This document shows, piece by piece, positions 1 through 7,566 of a stretch of DNA of 14,820 nucleotides. A program made the position numbers and the translations under genes. The notes below the pieces were generated by a model that did not search any database, was not told where the DNA came from, and was given only the letters and a program-made list of their open reading frames with translations. The DNA lies in the NCBI GenBank assembly GCA_002306975.1, contig DBTI01000215.1, positions 2,872 through 17,691 of the forward strand, written 5' to 3'. Positions within the stretch are counted from its first letter, which is position 1, and each line of letters starts with the position of its first letter. The DNA is from Ruminococcaceae bacterium UBA1320. GTDB taxonomy: Bacteria > Bacillota > Clostridia > Oscillospirales > Ethanoligenentaceae.

Positions 1-1624
1 TCTCGATCGGGCACATGCGGCCGTAATGTGTATAGTGAACGTCACGGACTTCGAATCCTGCGCGGTCACGCGACAAACCACCCGGCCCCAAAGCGGAAAG
101 GCGGCGCTTATGCGTCAGCTCCGCAAGCGGGTTTGTCTGATCCATAAACTGTGAAAGCGGAGAAGAACCGAAGAATTCTTTTATTGAAGCCATTACAGGC
201 CTTGAATTTATGATTGACTGCGGCGTTACAACGTCCATGTCCTGAGACTGGAGGTTCATGCGCTCGCGGATAACACGCTCCATACGTGAAAAGCCGATAC
301 GGATCTGGTTTTGAAGAAGCTCGCCCACGCTGCGGATACGGCGGTTGCCCAAATGGTCAATGTCGTCGGTTCCGCCGATATCGCTCGCTATGCAGTTGAG
401 ATAGTTAATTGAGGCGAAAATATCATCAATGATAATATGCTTTGGAATAAGCTCGTCACCGCGCTCTTTGAATGCTTCTTTAACTGCATTTTCATCAGCT
501 GCATTTTCAAGAATTTCGCGCAGGACAGTAAAGCGTACCATTTCGTTTATGCCATATTCCTCGGGGTCAAAACTGACAAAATCTGTGGCATGAACCATAC
601 CGTTTGAAATAGCCTTGACTTCAAGACCGTTTACATCGATATAGACTGTGTCAACGCCGGCGCGCTGAACCTCCATCGCCTTTTCTTTTGTGAGTGTTTC
701 GCCCGCGTCAGCAATGATTTCGCCTGTCATCGGATTTGCAACAGGGCGCATCATGGTTTTGCCCGCTATACGGGCCCCAAGCGCAAGCTTTTTGTTATAT
801 TTGTAACGGCCGACGCGTGAAAGGTCATAACGGCGGCTGTCAAAGAACAGCGCGTTGATATGGCTCTGAGCGCTCTCAATCGTGGGAGGCTCGCCCGGGC
901 GCAGCTTGCGGTAAACCTCAATAAGTGCCTCGTCAACTGTTTTTGTATTATCTTTTTCAATGGATGCCTTTATCCGTTCGTCGTCACCAAAGAAGTTGAG
1001 TATTTGCTCATCGGTACCAAGACCGAGAGCTCTGACTAACACGGTAACCGGCAGTTTACGGTTTTTGTCGATTCTGACGTAGAATATATCGTTTACATCA
1101 GTCTCATATTCAAGCCAGGCGCCTCTGTTTGGTATAACCGTTGCGGAATACAGCTTTTTCCCTGTTTTATCATGCTGCATACCATAATAAACACCCGGAG
1201 AACGCACGAGCTGTGAAACAATTACTCGTTCCGCTCCATTGATTATGAATGTTCCGCTGTCGGTCATAAGTGGGAAGTCGCCCATGAAAATTTCCTGATC
1301 TTTTACTTCACCGGTTTCGCGGTTTACAAGGCGGGCAAGCACATGCAGCGGTGCCGCATATGTCGCGTCGCGTTCTTTGCATTCCTCGACACTGTACTTT
1401 GCCTTGTCTTCTATGTCGTAATCGACAAAGCTGAGCACAAGGTTACCAGTAAAGTCAGTAATTGAAGAAACATCTTTAAAGACTTCCTTCAGCCCTTGCA
1501 CAAGAAACCACTCATAAGATTTTTTCTGCACCTCGATGAGGTTCGGCATGCTAAGAACCTCGTTGATGTGCGAAAAACTCATTCGCACATTCTTGCCAAG
1601 CTGTACCGGCTTCACATTCACCAT
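1..1624 (-). CDS. rpoB: RNA polymerase beta subunit, N-terminal part (cut by window edge)
   Basis: Beta subunit of RNA polymerase, forming with beta' the catalytic core and the rifampicin pocket. Reading the minus strand from ATG at 1624 gives 541 open codons that run off the window at base 1, so the C-terminal half or more is missing. Recognisable stretches are ERVIVSQLVRSPGVYY near the N-terminal third, RRIRSVGELLQNQ, and the rifampicin region at about 77-173 (SPLSQFMDQTNPLAELTHKR, then LSALGPGG). The residues usually altered in resistance (E. coli Q513, D516, H526, S531) are wild type, so the encoded enzyme should be rifampicin sensitive. Pro stands where E. coli has Q510. A GGAG lies 11 bases before the ATG and an in-frame TAG directly precedes it, fixing the start. 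No rplJ/rplL lies directly upstream; the gene has its own promoter. Confidence 0.98.
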   Translation of the reverse strand, partial: MVNVKPVQLGKNVRMSFSHINEVLSMPNLIEVQKKSYEWFLVQGLKEVFKDVSSITDFTGNLVLSFVDYDIEDKAKYSVEECKERDATYAAPLHVLARLVNRETGEVKDQEIFMGDFPLMTDSGTFIINGAERVIVSQLVRSPGVYYGMQHDKTGKKLYSATVIPNRGAWLEYETDVNDIFYVRIDKNRKLPVTVLVRALGLGTDEQILNFFGDDERIKASIEKDNTKTVDEALIEVYRKLRPGEPPTIESAQSHINALFFDSRRYDLSRVGRYKYNKKLALGARIAGKTMMRPVANPMTGEIIADAGETLTKEKAMEVQRAGVDTVYIDVNGLEVKAISNGMVHATDFVSFDPEEYGINEMVRFTVLREILENAADENAVKEAFKERGDELIPKHIIIDDIFASINYLNCIASDIGGTDDIDHLGNRRIRSVGELLQNQIRIGFSRMERVIRERMNLQSQDMDVVTPQSIINSRPVMASIKEFFGSSPLSQFMDQTNPLAELTHKRRLSALGPGGLSRDRAGFEVRDVHYTHYGRMCPIE

Positions 1625-1945
1625 CTAATCAACACTCCATTCATCATTTGGCTTTTGGCTCATCCTGAAATAATTTCACGGCGCCGCTGCGGCTGTTTTT
1701 GTGCAATGCCCTTGTTGTGACCCGGTCGGAATAAAAAATTTATTCTTTCCTTATTGGCTTGCATTGCAAAGAAACTACTCGCATCACCGCCATCCCTGTA
1801 TTTTGGAATAAGCACTCTATCTGAAGTTTCAAAAGTGCAATTTAAACAAAGTTTAAAGGACTATTGAACAAATAAAAAGCATATGCTATAATAAGTAACA
1901 GGAAAAGTATAAAATCCAGACCGTTTTAAGGTCATTTTGATACAG
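1625..1945 (-). promoter_or_regulatory. Long 5' leader of rpoB with several dyads
   Basis: This is the stretch between the inferred rpoB start of transcription (about 1945) and its ATG, roughly 320 nt without a convincing ORF. It contains nested inverted repeats: GCAATGC (1703-1709) pairs with GCATTGC (1761-1767), and inside them GAATAAA (1729-1735) pairs with TTTATTC (1739-1745). Further dyads are TTTAAAC/GTTTAAA at 1841-1857, GACC/GGTC around 1918-1932, and a GC-rich GCCGCTGCGGC near 1684-1694. This is directly visible. Whether the RNA folds this way or regulates rpoB is inference. No known riboswitch consensus was recognised. Confidence 0.45.
1864..1892 (+). promoter_or_regulatory. Sigma-A type promoter pointing away from rpoB
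   Basis: TTGAAC at 1864-1869 and TATAAT at 1887-1892 are separated by exactly 17 bases. The expected transcript starts near 1899 and runs rightwards, straight through the rpoB promoter at 1952-1980, towards a T-tract terminator at 2000-2033. No protein gene on the plus strand explains it. A 7-bp dyad (1841-1857) sits just upstream of the -35 box. Confidence 0.55.
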
Positions 1946-1951
1946 TGTTAT

Positions 1952-1980
1952 ATTATACAGCAAATATACCACCGTGTCAA
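1952..1980 (-). promoter_or_regulatory. Consensus sigma-A promoter of rpoB
   Basis: On the minus strand TTGACA (1975-1980) and TATAAT (1952-1957) are both perfect consensus boxes with a 17-base spacer. The start of transcription is expected near 1945, giving rpoB a leader of about 320 nt. Two perfect hexamers at ideal spacing fit a very highly expressed gene. The promoter faces the plus-strand promoter at 1864-1892. Confidence 0.8.
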
Positions 1981-1999
1981 CATTTATTTTATTGTCCGC

Positions 2000-2033
2000 A
2001 AAGCGCCTTGCAGAATTGCATGGCGCTTTTTTT
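2000..2033 (+). terminator. Intrinsic terminator (plus strand)
   Basis: GCGCC (2003-2007) pairs with GGCGC (2022-2026). After a T-T mismatch, TGCA (2009-2012) pairs with TGCA (2017-2020) around a GAAT loop. Seven T residues follow at 2027-2033. In the minus direction the stem is followed only by TTTGCGG, so it is a poorer terminator for the Rrf2-family gene, though it may work weakly both ways. Confidence 0.7.
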
Positions 2034-2058
2034 GTGCATCAAAGCAAACCCGAACGAA

Positions 2059-2469
2059 TTACCGATCCCGCTCAGGTTTACCCTCAAAATTGACGCTCTC
2101 AAATTTTTCCTGTATGGATTTTGAAACATCGGCGAAAATCTTGTGATAATAGCAGCCGCATTCACGCTCTGTATTGCTGCACGGCAACTCGCCGGAAAGA
2201 CAGCGGTTAATCACAATGGGCCCGTCAACAGCTTCAATAACCTGCCGCATATTTATATCGGCCGGTTTTTTTGCAAGCTCGTATCCACCGGAAACACCCT
2301 TGAATGAAACCACGATGCCGCTCATAACAAGCTTTCGCAAAATCTTTAACGTAAAGCGCAGCGTTACACCTGTTAATTCGGAAACAGTGCGCGCGTCAAG
2401 CCGCTTTTGCTGCCTTGCAATGCAATCTATTATACGCACGGCGTAATCAGCTTCCTGTGTTATGCGCAT
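2059..2469 (-). CDS. Rrf2-family transcription regulator, probable Fe-S sensor
   Basis: A 136-residue DNA-binding regulator of the Rrf2 family, which includes IscR, NsrR, CymR and RirA. The N-terminus (MRITQEADYAVRII) and the winged-helix wing followed by a dimer helix (GVSGGYELAKKP, then VIEAVDGP at about 58-84) are typical. Cysteines at 90, 97, 104 and 106 sit where the family holds its cluster ligands; the C-x6-C-x6-C spacing is one residue longer per step than in IscR (C-x5-C-x5-C), with a fourth Cys close by. An Fe-S cofactor is therefore likely but not proven. The start is ATG behind an ACGGGGGT ribosome binding site. The gene begins 37 bases after rpoD with no T-rich terminator between, so it is probably cotranscribed with the dgt-dnaG-rpoD cluster. 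Targets cannot be read from the sequence; iron-sulfur supply, cysteine metabolism and redox stress are the family's usual subjects. Confidence 0.9.
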   Translation of the reverse strand: MRITQEADYAVRIIDCIARQQKRLDARTVSELTGVTLRFTLKILRKLVMSGIVVSFKGVSGGYELAKKPADINMRQVIEAVDGPIVINRCLSGELPCSNTERECGCYYHKIFADVSKSIQEKFESVNFEGKPERDR

Positions 2470-2506
2470 TTTTACCCCCGTTTATTAGCCGCCTTGGCGG
2501 TGTTAA

Positions 2507-3601
2507 TCAATCAAGGAAATCCTTGAGTTTTTTGCTGCGGCTCGGGTGCCTTAATTTTCGAAGCGCCTTTGCCTCTATCTGACGTATGCGTTCACGCGTT
2601 ACGTTGAACTCCTTGCCCACTTCTTCAAGTGTGCGCGGACGTCCGTCGTCAAGCCCGAAACGCAACCGCAGAACCTTTTCTTCTCTTGGTGTCAGGGTTT
2701 TTAAAACATCGCCTAACTGCTCGCGAAGCATTGTGTGCGACGCGGCTTCCGCCGGCGCCGGCGCGTCTTCGTCGGGAATAAAGTCGCCAAGGTGACTGTC
2801 TTCCTCTTCGCCTATAGGCGTTTCAAGCGAAACAGGCTCCTGCGCGACCTTCATGATCTCGCGCACCTTTTCAACCGACATGCCCATTAAACCGGCAATT
2901 TCGTTTGCCTGAGGCTGCCTGCCAAGCTCCTGCAAAAGCTGGCGCTCAACGCGGACTACCTTGTTTATCGTCTCAACCATGTGAACAGGGATTCGGATCG
3001 TGCGTGCCTGATCGGCAATGGCTCGGGTTATCGCCTGCCTGATCCACCATGTGGCATAGGTCGAAAACTTGAAACCCTTTGTGTAATCGAACTTTTCAAC
3101 AGCCTTAATCAGACCAAGGTTGCCCTCTTGAATAAGGTCAAGAAACTGCATGCCTCTGCCGACATAGCGCTTTGCTATACTGACAACAAGCCTGAGGTTT
3201 GCCTCGGAAAGGCGTTTGCGCGCGGCGGGGTCGCCATTGCACATGCGGCGGGCAAGCTCGATTTCTTCTTCGCCCGACAAAAGCGGAACGCGCCCTATTT
3301 CTTTAAGGTAAACTTTGACGGGGTCGTCTATTGCTATGCCTTCAGCCGAAAGAGTCACTTCAAGATCCACATTGGTGTGGACGTCGGTATCATCGGTCGC
3401 AAGCTCCTCAATCGACGGTTCGTCAAGGTCGTCGATAATCTCTATGCTTTGACTTTCAAGTGTATCATATAGCTTTTCCATCTGCTCGGGATCAAAGTCA
3501 ATTTCTTCAAGAGCGTCGGTTATCTCGGCTTCTGAAAGCCTTCCTTTGCTCTTCCCAAGTTCGATAAGCTCATGGATAGCGGATTTTTTATCCGTATTCA
3601 T
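2507..3601 (-). CDS. rpoD: Primary sigma factor SigA/RpoD
   Basis: Housekeeping sigma-70 factor that directs RNA polymerase to TTGACA/TATAAT promoters. Its 364 residues match the Gram-positive SigA length (B. subtilis 371) and lack the long insertion of E. coli sigma-70. Domains in order: a short acidic region 1.1 (about 1-85); region 1.2 from DPVKVYLKEIGRVPLL (about 93); region 2 with NLRLVVSIAKRYVGRGMQF and FSTYATWWIRQAI (about 135-200), carrying core binding and -10 recognition; region 3 (about 205-290); and region 4.2, whose helix-turn-helix EEVGKEFNVTRERIRQIEAK (about 326-345) reads the -35 box. ATG start with GGAGGG ahead of it. It lies 23 bases after dnaG in the classic dnaG-rpoD arrangement. 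Nothing odd is seen in the protein. Confidence 0.98.
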   Translation of the reverse strand: MNTDKKSAIHELIELGKSKGRLSEAEITDALEEIDFDPEQMEKLYDTLESQSIEIIDDLDEPSIEELATDDTDVHTNVDLEVTLSAEGIAIDDPVKVYLKEIGRVPLLSGEEEIELARRMCNGDPAARKRLSEANLRLVVSIAKRYVGRGMQFLDLIQEGNLGLIKAVEKFDYTKGFKFSTYATWWIRQAITRAIADQARTIRIPVHMVETINKVVRVERQLLQELGRQPQANEIAGLMGMSVEKVREIMKVAQEPVSLETPIGEEEDSHLGDFIPDEDAPAPAEAASHTMLREQLGDVLKTLTPREEKVLRLRFGLDDGRPRTLEEVGKEFNVTRERIRQIEAKALRKLRHPSRSKKLKDFLD

Positions 3602-3624
3602 TATTTTGTTCCCTCCGGTATTTT

Positions 3625-5364
3625 TTATCTTCCAAGTTTCTTTTGTCGCAACTCGTTGAGTTTATCCAAAGCGTCAACGCCGTTATCGGCTTTTAGCAGT
3701 TTTTCCTGTAAAATCACGTTTGCGCAATCTCGCGCTTCCTCAATGGTGTTGGATACGGGGCGAAGCACCAGCATACTTGTTATCTTGCCGGTTTCCTCCG
3801 GCGTAAAAACAGCTCCTAGGCTCGCAAGATCCGGTTCGCCGCCCTGCTTTATCATGTCGCGCTCCGCTCCATAAACCCTCTTGTTAAAATCTGTGAGAAA
3901 ATCTTCAGGGGTTATGATGGTGTCGAGCGTTTTGAGAAAATCGGGATTCTTATAAAGCAGGACAATCAGGCTTTCTTCCGCCATCGCCGCGCGCAGGTAT
4001 CTCCCCTTTTCGGGGTTGATTCTGTCTTGAAGACCGCGTGTGACGGCAAGCTCTGTGCGCAGCTCCTGCTTTCCTTTGCGCCTGCTGCTTTTTGTTATCA
4101 TACTGTTTATATCATGAAGCAATGTATCTTTTGTTATATCGAGCTCTTCTGATATTTTTCCGGCATAAACCTCGCGCTCAATGGCGCTTTCGACAGTGGC
4201 AAGCACTGTCTCCGCTTCTTTGAGATACGCGATTTTTTGCTCCGGCTGCGAAAGCTCGTATTTTGCCTTTGCCTGAGTAAGCCTATATTCAATATGGTTG
4301 CCGCATTTTTCAAGCATAAGCTTGAATTTATCGGCTCCATGAGTTTTTATGAACTCGTCGGGATCTTTGCCGCCCTCGATGTGCAGAACGCGCACGGTCA
4401 GCCCGACTTGTGTCAAAAGACCGATTGACCGCTGCGCCGCTTTTTGCCCCGCCTCGTCCGCGTCGTAGGAGACGATAATATCCTGCGCGTATCGCGCGAT
4501 CAGCCTCGACTGTTCCGGCGTCAAAGCCGTGCCGAGCGTCGCGACGGCATTTTTGAACCCGGCCTGATGCATTGCGATAACATCCATATACCCTTCGCAG
4601 AGAATCAGCGTTTTGCTGCCGCTGCTTTTGGCAAAGTTAAGGGCATAAAGGTTGTGGCTTTTTTTGAAGACCGGCGTATCTGCGGAGTTGAGGTATTTGG
4701 GTTTGGAATCGTCAAGCACCCTGCCGCCGAAAGCGATAACGTTACCCTGCAAATCAATGATGGGGTACATCACCCTGTTTCGGAACTGGTCGTAGCTGTG
4801 CCCGTCTTTTTGACGGATCAGCGCCGCGGCAAGCATTTCTTCTTCGGTGTAGCCAAGCGACCTCAAGTGAGACAGCAGTGAATCCCATTTGGCACTTGCA
4901 TAACCAAGACCGAATGCTGTGATGATCTCCGGGGCAAGCTGCCGTTTTTTGAAATATTCGCGTCCGGGCGCGCCGTCCAGCGATTTGAGTGTGGCGTAAA
5001 AAAATTTTGCCGCCTCGCGGTTCATTTCAAGAATTTTTTTTCGTAAAAGCGCCGCGCCGTTATCCACGCCCTCTTCCGGCACTTCAAGCCCGCACTGCTG
5101 TGCCAAAAGCTTGACCGCGTCGACATAATCAAGGCTTTCTATGCGCCTTATGAATGTGATTACGTCGCCGCCCGCGCCGCAGCCAAAACAGTAAAAGCTC
5201 TGCGTATCCTCAAAAACATTGAAGGACGGGGTCTTTTCGCTGTGGAACGGGCAAAGCCCCACATAGCCCCTGCCGCTTTTACGCAGGTTTACATACCTTG
5301 ACGCCACGGTGTTAATATCGGCACGGTATTTTAGTTCCTGCAAAAACGCTTCGGAAAACGCCAC
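3625..5364 (-). CDS. dnaG: DNA primase
   Basis: Makes the RNA primers for leading- and lagging-strand synthesis, working with the DnaB helicase. The 579-residue protein has the three expected parts: an N-terminal zinc-binding domain with C38, H41, C59 and C62 (CPFH and CFGC); a catalytic core with the YLNSADTPVFKKS segment and a TOPRIM fold with E257 (CEGYMD) and D301/D303 (YDADEAG); and a less conserved C-terminal helicase-interaction region from about 430. The start is GTG at 5364 with GAGGAG a few bases before it. The downstream neighbour is rpoD (23-base gap) and the upstream one dgt (60-base gap) with no terminator between, so the three are probably one transcript. Length and motifs are complete. 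Confidence 0.97.
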   Translation of the reverse strand: MAFSEAFLQELKYRADINTVASRYVNLRKSGRGYVGLCPFHSEKTPSFNVFEDTQSFYCFGCGAGGDVITFIRRIESLDYVDAVKLLAQQCGLEVPEEGVDNGAALLRKKILEMNREAAKFFYATLKSLDGAPGREYFKKRQLAPEIITAFGLGYASAKWDSLLSHLRSLGYTEEEMLAAALIRQKDGHSYDQFRNRVMYPIIDLQGNVIAFGGRVLDDSKPKYLNSADTPVFKKSHNLYALNFAKSSGSKTLILCEGYMDVIAMHQAGFKNAVATLGTALTPEQSRLIARYAQDIIVSYDADEAGQKAAQRSIGLLTQVGLTVRVLHIEGGKDPDEFIKTHGADKFKLMLEKCGNHIEYRLTQAKAKYELSQPEQKIAYLKEAETVLATVESAIEREVYAGKISEELDITKDTLLHDINSMITKSSRRKGKQELRTELAVTRGLQDRINPEKGRYLRAAMAEESLIVLLYKNPDFLKTLDTIITPEDFLTDFNKRVYGAERDMIKQGGEPDLASLGAVFTPEETGKITSMLVLRPVSNTIEEARDCANVILQEKLLKADNGVDALDKLNELRQKKLGR

Positions 5365-5424
5365 GGTACGCTCCTCTCAATTACCATTATTTTCAACCAA
5401 AAATATTTATTTATACCGTTTCTG

Positions 5425-6444
5425 CTATTTTTTCCATGTTTGCGGTATAAAAAGGTCGTTATAAAGCTGCACGGCGTAACGATCGGTCATTCCGGCGATA
5501 TAATCGCACACAGCTGTTTCCACTCCGTCGGTCGAAATAATGCCCCTGTATTCCTCATGCAGCGCGTCGGTGTGCTTGCAAAAATATTCGTAAAGACGCT
5601 CGACAAGATGCTGCGCTTTACCCTCTTCGCCCTTCGCCAGGGGGTTTGTATAGACGCTCTCAAACATGAAGGCGTGAAGTTTGTCAAAAGCCGCCTGAAC
5701 CTCCGGTGACATCGAAAGTGTGCTGCCAGCCGAATTTTCAACCAAATCGGTTATAAGGGTGTTGATGCGCTCGGAATGTGTGCGCCCGAGAATATACTGC
5801 GCGTCCCACGGCAGGTCGTTTTGCGTGAGCACCCCCGCGCGGATAGCGTCGTCTATGTCATGGTTTATGTATGCTATTCTGTCAGAGATGCGAACAACGC
5901 CACCCTCGATCGTGGAGGGCTGTTCTCCTGTTGTGTGGCATTCAATGCCGTTGCGGACTTCATAGGTAAGATTTAACCCCTGCCCGTCGCGCTCAAGCCT
6001 GTCGACAACCCGAATGCTCTGCTTGTAGTGAGTGAAGCCGCCCGGACAGATCTCGCTCAGCGCCCGTTCCCCCGCGTGACCAAAGGGCGTGTGCCCCAAG
6101 TCGTGCCCAAGCGCTATCGCCTCGGTCAGATCCTCGTTGATGCGAAAGGCTCGCGCTATTGTGCGCGCAATCTGCGACACCTCAAGCGTATGGGTAAGCC
6201 GCGTGCGGTAATGGTCGCCCTCCGGGGCAAGAAAAACCTGTGTTTTATATTTGAGCCTGCGAAAAGATTTGCAATGGATTATGCGGTCGCGGTCGCGCTG
6301 AAAAGCTGTCCGTAAAGGGCACGGTTCTTCGTGCCGCATTCTGCCCTTTGAATTCACCGACAATGTGGCAAAAGGCGACAAAATTTCGTGTTCTATTTGC
6401 TCGGTCTTCTCGCGCACCGTCAGCATCTCGCGTTCTGCCAACAC
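5425..6444 (-). CDS. dgt: Deoxyguanosinetriphosphate triphosphohydrolase-like HD protein
   Basis: HD-domain phosphohydrolase of the Dgt family, which splits dNTPs to nucleoside and tripolyphosphate and so affects dNTP pools. In the 339-residue form the metal ligands are H85 (RLTHTLEVSQ), H114-D115 (LGHDLGHTPFGH) and D188 (RISDRIAY). The N-terminal block around RDRDRIIHCKSFRRLKYKTQ is also typical. I place the start at GTG 6444, five bases after a perfect GGAGG (6450-6454). A TTG 12 bases upstream is in frame but lies partly inside that ribosome binding site, so the four extra residues are unlikely. It heads the dgt-dnaG-rpoD order common in Clostridia. Dgt-like proteins of this group may prefer dNTPs other than dGTP; the substrate cannot be told here. 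Confidence 0.93.
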   Translation of the reverse strand: MLAEREMLTVREKTEQIEHEILSPFATLSVNSKGRMRHEEPCPLRTAFQRDRDRIIHCKSFRRLKYKTQVFLAPEGDHYRTRLTHTLEVSQIARTIARAFRINEDLTEAIALGHDLGHTPFGHAGERALSEICPGGFTHYKQSIRVVDRLERDGQGLNLTYEVRNGIECHTTGEQPSTIEGGVVRISDRIAYINHDIDDAIRAGVLTQNDLPWDAQYILGRTHSERINTLITDLVENSAGSTLSMSPEVQAAFDKLHAFMFESVYTNPLAKGEEGKAQHLVERLYEYFCKHTDALHEEYRGIISTDGVETAVCDYIAGMTDRYAVQLYNDLFIPQTWKK

Positions 6445-6647
6445 CGTAACCTCCAAAGCTCTTATATAATCTTATACGCAGAAAAAAAAGATTTTCCTTG
6501 TGTTTTTTGACGAGGATTCAAAAAGTTTCGCATTTCCCGCTATTTGACCAAATCAGAAAAATTAAAGTGAGCCGTTTTTAATTAAAATGACGGTAACTAC
6601 AGGAATTTGAAAAGTTTCCCGCTTTTATTTGAAATTGCGATAATGTA
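6445..6647. repeat. AT-rich intergenic region with an imperfect direct repeat
   Basis: This gap lies between cysK and dgt, both on the minus strand, so it should hold the 3' end of the cysK transcript and the promoter of the dgt cluster. Two related plus-strand words are visible: AAAAAGTTTC, a 6-7 base insertion, then CCCGCTATTTG (6519-6546), and AAAAGTTTCCCGC followed by TTTTATTTG (6609-6631). No clear intrinsic terminator and no promoter with two good boxes was found; TATAAG and TATATAAG words at about 6462-6475 (minus) could be -10 elements. Confidence 0.3.
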
Positions 6648-7547
6648 TCAGAAAAGAACACTCAGATATCTTTCGCCCGTGTCCGGCGCGATGCAGAGCA
6701 CGCGCGAACCTTTGCCAAGCTCGGCAGCAAGCTTTTCGGCGGCGAAAACCGCCGCTCCGGACGAGATGCCGACAAGAAGACCGCGCTTTGAAGCAAGCAC
6801 GCGGGTGCTTTCATAAGCCTCTGTTGTTTTTACTTTGATAATGCGGTCGATAAGTGACATGTCAAGGTTTTTGGGAATAAAGCCCGCACCGATGCCCTGA
6901 ATATCATGCGCGCCCGGTTTTTCGCCGGAAATAACAGCGGATTCCGCCGGTTCGACCGCCGCGCAGATTATACCCGGAATCGCCTTTTTGAGCGCACGCG
7001 AAATGCCGGTGAATGTGCCGCCTGTGCCAATTGCCGAGACAATGGCGTCAAGCTTGCCGTCAGTATCTTTTAATATTTCGGCTGCTGTCGTCCGCTCGTT
7101 TATATCCGGGTTCGCGGGGTTATCAAACTGCAAGGGCATAAACGCGCCGTCTATGGTTTTTACAAGCTCCCCCGCTTTTTCAATCGCGCCGGGCATGCGC
7201 TTTGAGCCGTCTGTTAAAACAAGCTCCGCGCCAAAAGCAGACATCAGCTTGCGGCGCTCAATCGACATTGTATCCGGCATGACGATGATAACTCTGTAGC
7301 CGCGCGCCGCGCCGATCATTGCGAGACCGACACCGGTGTTGCCGCTAGTCGGCTCGACAATTACGCCGCCCGGTTTTAGCTTCCCCGACTTTTCCGCCTC
7401 GTTAATCATGGCAAGAGCCGCGCGGTCTTTTATGCTGCCGCCCGGATTGAAGCTCTCAAGCTTTATAAAAATCTCCGCTCCGCCTTTTTTATAGGAGTAA
7501 ACCGGTGTGTTGCCAATAAGCCCGTCAATACTGTTGAAAACCGCCAT
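6648..7547 (-). CDS. cysK: Cysteine synthase (O-acetylserine sulfhydrylase)
   Basis: PLP enzyme that makes L-cysteine from O-acetylserine and sulfide in the cytoplasm. The 299-residue chain has the family marks in order: IGNTPVYSY, the PLP lysine K40 in NPGGSIKDRA, the substrate loop PTSGNTGVG (about 66-74), the phosphate-binding loop GTGGTFTG (about 173-180), and the C-terminal PDTGERYLS. It is slightly shorter than the usual 305-310 residues and ends right after the last motif. ATG start with GGAGG at 7557-7561. Its leader carries a 23-base dyad immediately before the ribosome binding site, a plausible control point. CysK and its paralogue CysM are hard to separate by motif; CysK is the better guess. 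It is not next to cysE here. Confidence 0.93.
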   Translation of the reverse strand: MAVFNSIDGLIGNTPVYSYKKGGAEIFIKLESFNPGGSIKDRAALAMINEAEKSGKLKPGGVIVEPTSGNTGVGLAMIGAARGYRVIIVMPDTMSIERRKLMSAFGAELVLTDGSKRMPGAIEKAGELVKTIDGAFMPLQFDNPANPDINERTTAAEILKDTDGKLDAIVSAIGTGGTFTGISRALKKAIPGIICAAVEPAESAVISGEKPGAHDIQGIGAGFIPKNLDMSLIDRIIKVKTTEAYESTRVLASKRGLLVGISSGAAVFAAEKLAAELGKGSRVLCIAPDTGERYLSVLF

Positions 7548-7566
7548 TTTTTGTAACCTCCATACC

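Larger units (their letters stand above)
1899..2033 (+). ncRNA. Candidate small RNA antisense to the rpoB promoter region
   Basis: A consensus promoter (TTGAAC-17-TATAAT, 1864-1892) and a rho-independent terminator with seven T residues (2000-2033) bracket about 135 bases on the plus strand that hold no credible coding frame. The stretch is AT-rich, with a small GACC/GGTC hairpin at about 1918-1932. The transcript would be antisense to the rpoB promoter and the first bases of its leader. The promoter and terminator are visible; that an RNA is made is inference. It matches no RNA family I recognise (not 6S, SRP or tmRNA by its visible sequence). It could act by transcriptional interference alone. 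Confidence 0.35.

Noticed and set aside
77..173. Possible rifampicin-resistance changes in RpoB
   Set aside because: The positions usually mutated (Q513, D516, H526, S531 in E. coli numbering) are wild type. The Ala at the S522 position is normal for Bacillus-type sequences.
1937..2146. Plus-strand frame that could be a small protein of the candidate RNA
   Set aside because: It begins at TTG without a ribosome binding site, reads through the plus-strand terminator, and then runs antisense into the Rrf2-family gene.
2981..3472. 163-codon open frame on the plus strand
   Set aside because: It lies wholly antisense to rpoD, whose protein is complete and highly conserved. The translated product shows no family features and reflects the codon bias of the real gene.
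4444..4881. 145-codon open frame on the plus strand
   Set aside because: Entirely antisense to the catalytic core of dnaG; no recognisable motif or ribosome binding site.
6445..6456. Upstream TTG start for dgt giving four more residues
   Set aside because: The TTG overlaps the GGAGG ribosome binding site itself. The GTG at 6444, five bases downstream of GGAGG, is the sensible start.
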